Below are positions 23,441-28,434 of a stretch of DNA of 28,434 nucleotides, piece by piece. This stretch comes from Plakobranchus ocellatus. Lineage: Eukaryota; Mollusca; Gastropoda; Plakobranchidae. The stretch spans positions 70,948-99,381 of the forward strand of contig BLXT01002457.1 of NCBI GenBank assembly GCA_019648995.1. The letters run 5' to 3'. Made by a program: the position numbers and the translations under genes. The stretch's first letter is position 1. Every line of letters begins with the position of its first letter. A model generated the notes under the pieces. That model was not told the DNA's origin. It made no database searches and saw only the letters and a list, made by a program, of their open reading frames with translations.

Positions 23441-24931
23441 GCCTACAGAATTGAAATAAATAACAGTAAAAATAGTAATTAACAACACAATATTTCACGG
23501 AACATACACAAAAAACTACCCCTGACACTCTACCGTTCCAGTTCCAAACACAAACTACTGCATTCTACATACACTCACACTTTTTTCATAAACCACAACA
23601 CAATAGAGAACATAATCTTGCTCATTTTCAAAACCAGCCTAAACAGAATAGGTCTGTTCAAATAAAAAACATTTGAGTCTTTTTTTAAAAATATCATTCT
23701 TATCTCATAACACTTAGCGGGTTACATTGGATTGTCGCGCCTGCGTGCGTGGACAGTTATATTTGGTTCATCTCAGACCTATCTGTCTTCTTCTTTATGT
23801 AACTATCCTACCTCTTTATATATATATTTATCCCTTTTGATAATATAGTTTTTCTGTCGCCTATCCGCGGTGTTCTGCATCATTAATTGCCTGAACCTCT
23901 TGTTGCAGTCGATGTTATAAAGTTATCTACCGTGATTGTTGTTTGAGTAAGTTTGTGTCGTATTTCGTTGTTTATGTTGTGTGCATTCTCCCTGTCCCGT
24001 TGACAGGCTGTGTTTGCCCCAACATGTACCCTGTCTGAAACAGACATAGAATGATAGATGCTCATGTTCCTCCACCCAAGCCTATTCTCAGTTAACCTCA
24101 TAAAGTTGTTGCTACCCTTGCTTATATTTCCCATGACTTAGTCTTCCAATAAAAGTTACTCTCTGTTTTATCCATCAAGTAGCCTGAACCCTGATTGAAA
24201 GAAAGGATTTGGGAGTTTACTTCAATTGCACTGTGATTGCACCTTTTAAGACTTCAATTAAACACTTATTTCAGCTTGTTCAACACCACGAAAGGCTTAA
24301 CAAAAAACATCATCAACCACTGAATTGTGATATACTGGATACATGATAATGATAAGAAGAAAATTTTATAGAGATACTGTCTGGATTTTATTCTTGCAAA
24401 CTTTAGTGTTCATTGTGGACTCAGCGTTGTTTCTTTAAATGACAGTCTCCTTGTAAAGTCATCAATTGTCTTAAAAGTTGTGCCAGTTTTGTCTTATCCT
24501 AATTTTATTCCCTGTTGGAAAACATCTTTATAATGGTGTCAAATAGCCATCTTTTGCTCAACGTACCAATACCTGTAGATCGTATCTCTTTAAAAGGTGT
24601 GAAATTGTCATCCCTTATGTCATAATTTTTTTAAAATACATAATGTAATTTTTTGTTTTGCTTTGAATAATGCTCAACTCAGGAAAAGTAGAATACCCTC
24701 TTTAAAAACTGGTGTTTGTATGATCCGCTTGATTTTGGACATTATTGTACTCCTGCAAGTTCAAGATGACTTTACCGGCCTTGATTGATGATCCATATTT
24801 TCGTCACGAAAGCAAAAATAAATTGCCACTTATTTCTAAAAATGAAGATAATCATTGTTTTGTAAATTGAAAATAAATTTTTCAATGTGTTTGAAATAAT
24901 CAAAAACAGTACTTTTCCCTCCCTCTTTTAG

Positions 24932-24947
24932 GTACCGAATTCAGAGG
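24932..24947 (+). other. Short 5' UTR segment of the PRORP first coding exon
   Basis: Sixteen bases between a good acceptor (pyrimidine-rich ccctccctcttttag) and the ATG. This implies an upstream noncoding exon in 21480-24900, not identified with confidence. No in-frame stop lies in the segment, so a slightly longer N-terminus cannot be excluded. Confidence 0.45.
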
Positions 24948-27833
24948 ATGCTGATCTCTAAAGTGCTGCGTTCTGGTTGCTCTTGGAGTCAACTTTTGTA
25001 CACTTTAACTAAAAGAAATGCTAGCCTTTCAGCTTTAAATAGTGTATCGACATGTTGTACAATAGTCCAGCAACAATCACGTTTACCTTATGGCTTACCC
25101 ATTCAGTGCATGCACAAAGCGCAATATTGTTTGCAAAATGTGAGATACCTTGCATCATCTTCAAGCTCAGATTCAAATGCAAACTTGAAAGAAGAGGACA
25201 CACAGATTCAAAGTCCAGTAGGCGGTGTTGCTATCAACAGAAACAGGCGGGATTGGCAAGTCAGTTTCCGTGATTTCATAGCCAGCAGGCAGAGTCCACA
25301 GTGGCAAATTGAGGACTGGGACTATGTTGCTGAAAAAATGCCCCTCCCTAACGGCCCCAGCTGGGAAGTTTTGTGCATGCACACTTTGTATCAAGACAAA
25401 TCTCTTGCCTTGGGCCACAGTTTGATGAAATATCTGGAACTGAAAGGAAAGTCACCTTCCCATATCACATCAACCTTTTTTGTTGGTCTTTTGGGAGCAA
25501 CATCAGCATCCTCTGATCAAGATGATGAGACAAAAGCATTTTTTGATCGTCTGCTGTCTCAGACAGATGTCTTGGATCCAGCTTCAATAGAGGTATGCTA
25601 TGGTTGAAATAATAACCAGTTAGTTTCGCTCGAAATATTTGTGGCTTGTGCATTTGAAATCAGCTGTTTATACCGGCAATTGCACAACAAATATATATTG
25701 ACGAACGTCGTTGTGAATGTTTGGGAAGAGTTATTTTTTTTTCAGATATCTCATCTCTATTGAAAGAAAAAACATGAACTTTTTTTCAATATCTCCAACT
25801 TTTTTCAGCATGCTCTCTTTATATTCTGTGGTGGGAAATCCTGAACACATAACTGGTTATGTATGGATGGGGCAAATTTCTTTTATAAATGTGAGTTTTG
25901 AGGTTTGTTTGAAATGATATAAGCATTTGTTGAAGCCATTTATTAGATATAAACCATAAAGCTGAGTCTTTATCAGTTTATACAATTTGCTTGGCTTGTT
26001 ACAACTCAGTCTAGTTCTAATATTTCCATCAAGTTTTTTCCTCTTATTTTGCAGTTGTTAAAAAAGTACTTCAGCATGCTATTGTATCTTTGGAAAGATA
26101 TTTGGCATGCTGCTAGTGCTATGTTTCTATGTATCTCTGGAGATTGAAAAAACATTTTCCTTTATGATACATTTTGAAGTGTTGCAAATAGGAATATTTT
26201 GTTGCCTTTTAACATGCGCATGACAAAATGAATTTCAAAAGCTATCTTGAATTGTAACTAAGCATTTAGAAGCATGTCAGGTTAGCTATTTGTGAATAAT
26301 TAGTTGAGATGAAAGACACATTGAAAGGAAAAAATTAAGTTAGTATTGAAGTTTGAGAGACATCTGTATTAACAGGCTTTATCTTCAATCTTATCTATCT
26401 TCAGCTCTGTCAATATGTATTTGTGTTTCAAGCTGTAACTAAAGGTTGTATCCTTGTAGTTTCAATAGTAGTCCAGGAAGAATTAATTTTTTTTATATAT
26501 TTATAAGAGACTGGATAATGTGGTCTTTTTTAGCCAAAACCATAATGCTTTGTCATAGATTTTACTTGGTTTGGCATATTGGAATGAAAATATTGTGACT
26601 TAAAACTGTGGTCATGACGATGGACAGAGTTTCAGTTTGATGCAAACACATTGCTATTTTTAGAAAAATGAAACCAAAGTAAATGAAATGATCCATATGC
26701 AAAATAAATTGATGCATTAGCTTCCCAGATATCTCTGGAATAAAGGAGAGAAAATGCGATAATGCTCTAGAATGATTGCTAGCATAATGTTAATCACCTG
26801 ATATCTAAAAACGATATGTATTGTGTAGTAGAAAATCACAAGTGACTTTTTGTCACAGCCTAGTTTTATGTCTTATTTTGACTTTATGTGCTCTAGGCAT
26901 CATGTTCACCAGGGTAATTTCTGTGATCTGTGTGGTCAGGAAATTCCAATATATCTTAGATCTTATGCAACTATTATTACTCTATGATAGTTTGTGTCTC
27001 ACCTACAAATCAAGTTCAGCTCTGTAGAAAAAGAGCATCATTGATCATTGCTGTGACTGCCACTTTTGGCCTCCCGCTCAATCTTGGCAAAACTGAAAGT
27101 ATTCAATATTATATATATCATGGCTTTGTTGGCAGGTTTTTCTTGTTTCTATGACATACTAGGACATGGTCTTTTCATTAAACTTTCTTGTGCTGAGTCT
27201 TGTACCATATTTCTGCTTCTGTTGTGTAGATACATCTTATGTTGCAAGTGTTGTCATATTATTACCTTCCATTAAATATTAAACAAAGATCTGGGTTCTT
27301 GTTGTCATTTGAATCTTTTTGTTTCAATCAATACAACTCACCCCATTTATCATCAGTTATCTCCACATCAGTATTGCAGATCACAGATCCCTTTTTCTAT
27401 ACCTTTTTTGATGTTTGCATCTCATTTACTCCAGTATTTGCGAGTTTTTCACTTTGTGAACGTTAAATGCGGGCATTTTACAATACTCTCTGGATTTTAT
27501 TGTCATCTAAGTAATTTCATTCAAGCCTGTGAAGTCCACATTGCTACCTGAAGATTTTTTATTGTTTCTGTAAACAATATAAATTTATATTTATTTGTGT
27601 TTTTCACTGGCTTTCAGGTTCTGTGTCATGGCTTGTCACATACAAAGTATTACAAAGAGTGTATGAAGCTAGCACAGATGTGCAAGGAAACCAGTAACGT
27701 CAGTCCGTCAGTTTTGATGAACATGTTGATTGCTAGCGTTCGCTTCAAAGACTTAGCTTTTTGTGAATCCACACTTGCCATGTTGGAAGAGGAAAATGTG
27801 GAACCAACACAAATGGCAAGCTTTATCCCCAAG
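24932..27833 (+). CDS. PRORP: Mitochondrial protein-only RNase P subunit (PRORP/MRPP3-like), 5' exons, 3' partial
   Basis: An exon opens after the acceptor ttttag at 24931, with ATG at 24948-24950. Coding runs 24948-25592 (215 codons, donor GAG|GTATGC) and 27618-27833 (72 codons, acceptor ctttcag, donor AAG|GTTTGG), both phase 0. The first residues (MLISKVLRSGCSWSQLLYTL) are basic, Ser/Leu-rich and nearly free of acidic residues, like a mitochondrial presequence. Residues about 125-287 form helical pairs like pentatricopeptide repeats (SIE-VLCHGLSHTKYYKECMKLA, then SPSVLMNMLIASVRFKDLAF), whose order resembles the PPR domain of metazoan PRORP. Family role: 5' end cleavage of mitochondrial pre-tRNAs with TRMT10C and HSD17B10. 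The zinc-binding and NYN nuclease parts would lie beyond the window, so another mitochondrial PPR protein is possible. Confidence 0.66.
25593..27617 (+). other. PRORP intron, about 2.0 kb
   Basis: GT at 25593 and AG at 27616-27617, joining two phase-0 exons. The interior is AT-rich and I see no repeat, RNA gene or nested gene. Open frames at 26821-27027 and 27066-27551 have no family resemblance and read as intronic noise. Confidence 0.6.
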
Positions 27834-28164
27834 GTTTGGCTCTGATTACACAATGATTACACTGGCTTTTTTTCTGCTCTGCTTTTTTCACTTTGTGATA
27901 CAAAATAAGCTGTATGAGATTTGTAAATAGCCTTCGGGCTAAAATTCCTCACCTGCTGACATATTTTGAGGCTCTAAATAAAAATAGATTTATTTCACAT
28001 TTGGTTTATCAAAAGTATTTTAAAAAGAAATATAAAACATGGGAAGAAAAGAGAAAAATGATAAGGTGATTTAAGCAAAGAGATCTCATAGTCTGAAAAT
28101 TGAGTACAATTGACAATTGAAAAAAATTATTCCTTTGAGGAAAAATATTGTTTATTGAACAGTG

Positions 28165-28434
28165 ATGATGGTTTTCCGCGAATCCGCGGAAATCCTCGGT
28201 TTTGGATCGGAGGAGGAATTTCCTCGGTTTCCGCGATTTCGGTGGCTTCCGCGGCTTCAGCTGAATAAACGAGCCATGATCCGCGGAGTTTTAAGAAATG
28301 AAAATTCAACCATGTGTGGTCGGGACGATAATTTTATCGACTTGCCTAGTATTACGAAAGTTTCGTTATCAATATGAAAAACCAGTCTCGGTTACGGGAG
28401 TACGAAAATTACCGATAAATTACGAAAATCTACG
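28165..28434. repeat. CpG-rich palindromic block at the right edge (possible MITE or CpG islet)
   Basis: This is an abrupt change from AT-rich intron to sequence dense in CCGCGG and CGG/CCG. ttccgcg...ccgcggaa near 28175-28191 is an interrupted palindrome, and tccgcgg recurs near 28279. Farther on are acgaaagtttcgt (near 28354) and several tacgaaaat words to the window end. No protein match was recognised. It could be the start of a repeat element continuing past the window. Confidence 0.4.

Larger units (their letters stand above)
21480..24931. other. Intergenic region between divergent BTB and PRORP genes
   Basis: About 3.4 kb between the BTB start codon and the first recognised PRORP coding exon. 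It should hold both promoters and at least one noncoding 5' exon of PRORP, since the PRORP start codon lies 16 bases after an acceptor. Notable parts are a YY1-like motif at 21857, a CpG-rich block at about 22606-23300, and a dispersed repeat at 23353-23440. No protein-coding gene is evident. Confidence 0.55.

Noticed and set aside
1-28434. CRISPR arrays, operons, bacterial promoters or prophage
   Set aside because: The window is spliced animal DNA. The tandem repeats have no spacer structure and no cas genes.

Overview
The window is animal nuclear DNA. It is AT-rich, its genes are split by GT-AG introns, and its long noncoding stretches carry minisatellites, GA/GT microsatellites, a tRNA-derived SINE and a probable short DNA-transposon relic. 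The gene families are metazoan, and the repeat style suggests an invertebrate, possibly a mollusc. That last guess is inference only. A 19-base run of N inside a satellite shows this is an assembled scaffold.

Layout. (1) Positions 176-9774, + strand: the last eleven coding exons seen here of a THADA-like gene (regulator of tRNA 2'-O-methylation at position 32, DUF2428/HEAT-repeat protein). Every intron phase matches across all ten junctions, giving about 586 C-terminal residues. Its introns contain two minisatellites that lie on, or directly after, 5' splice sites, and a SINE flanked by 13-bp direct repeats. (2) Positions 9775-17806: about 8 kb with no recognisable gene. It holds a GT/GA microsatellite, two abutting satellite arrays (an 83/84-bp unit organised as 167-bp dimers, then a 69-bp unit with an assembly gap), and a roughly 1.3-kb block bounded by an inverted repeat. 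(3) Positions 17807-21479, - strand: a complete two-exon BTB-BACK-kelch-like gene of 700 residues, with two long GA microsatellites in its single intron. (4) Positions 21480-24931: intergenic, with a YY1-like promoter motif and a CpG-rich block that could be promoter or LTR remnant. (5) Positions 24932-27833, + strand: the first coding exons of a mitochondrial pentatricopeptide protein, best matching the protein-only RNase P subunit PRORP/MRPP3. The gene runs off the right edge, where a CpG-rich palindromic block lies in the next intron.

THADA and the BTB gene converge; the BTB gene and PRORP diverge and may share a regulatory region. THADA and PRORP both act on tRNA (cytosolic modification, mitochondrial 5' processing), but nothing in the sequence shows they are co-regulated. 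I found no convincing undescribed biological system. The most notable signals are the minisatellite that copies a coding exon end with its splice donor, the dimeric satellite structure, the TIR-bounded block and the CpG-rich blocks.
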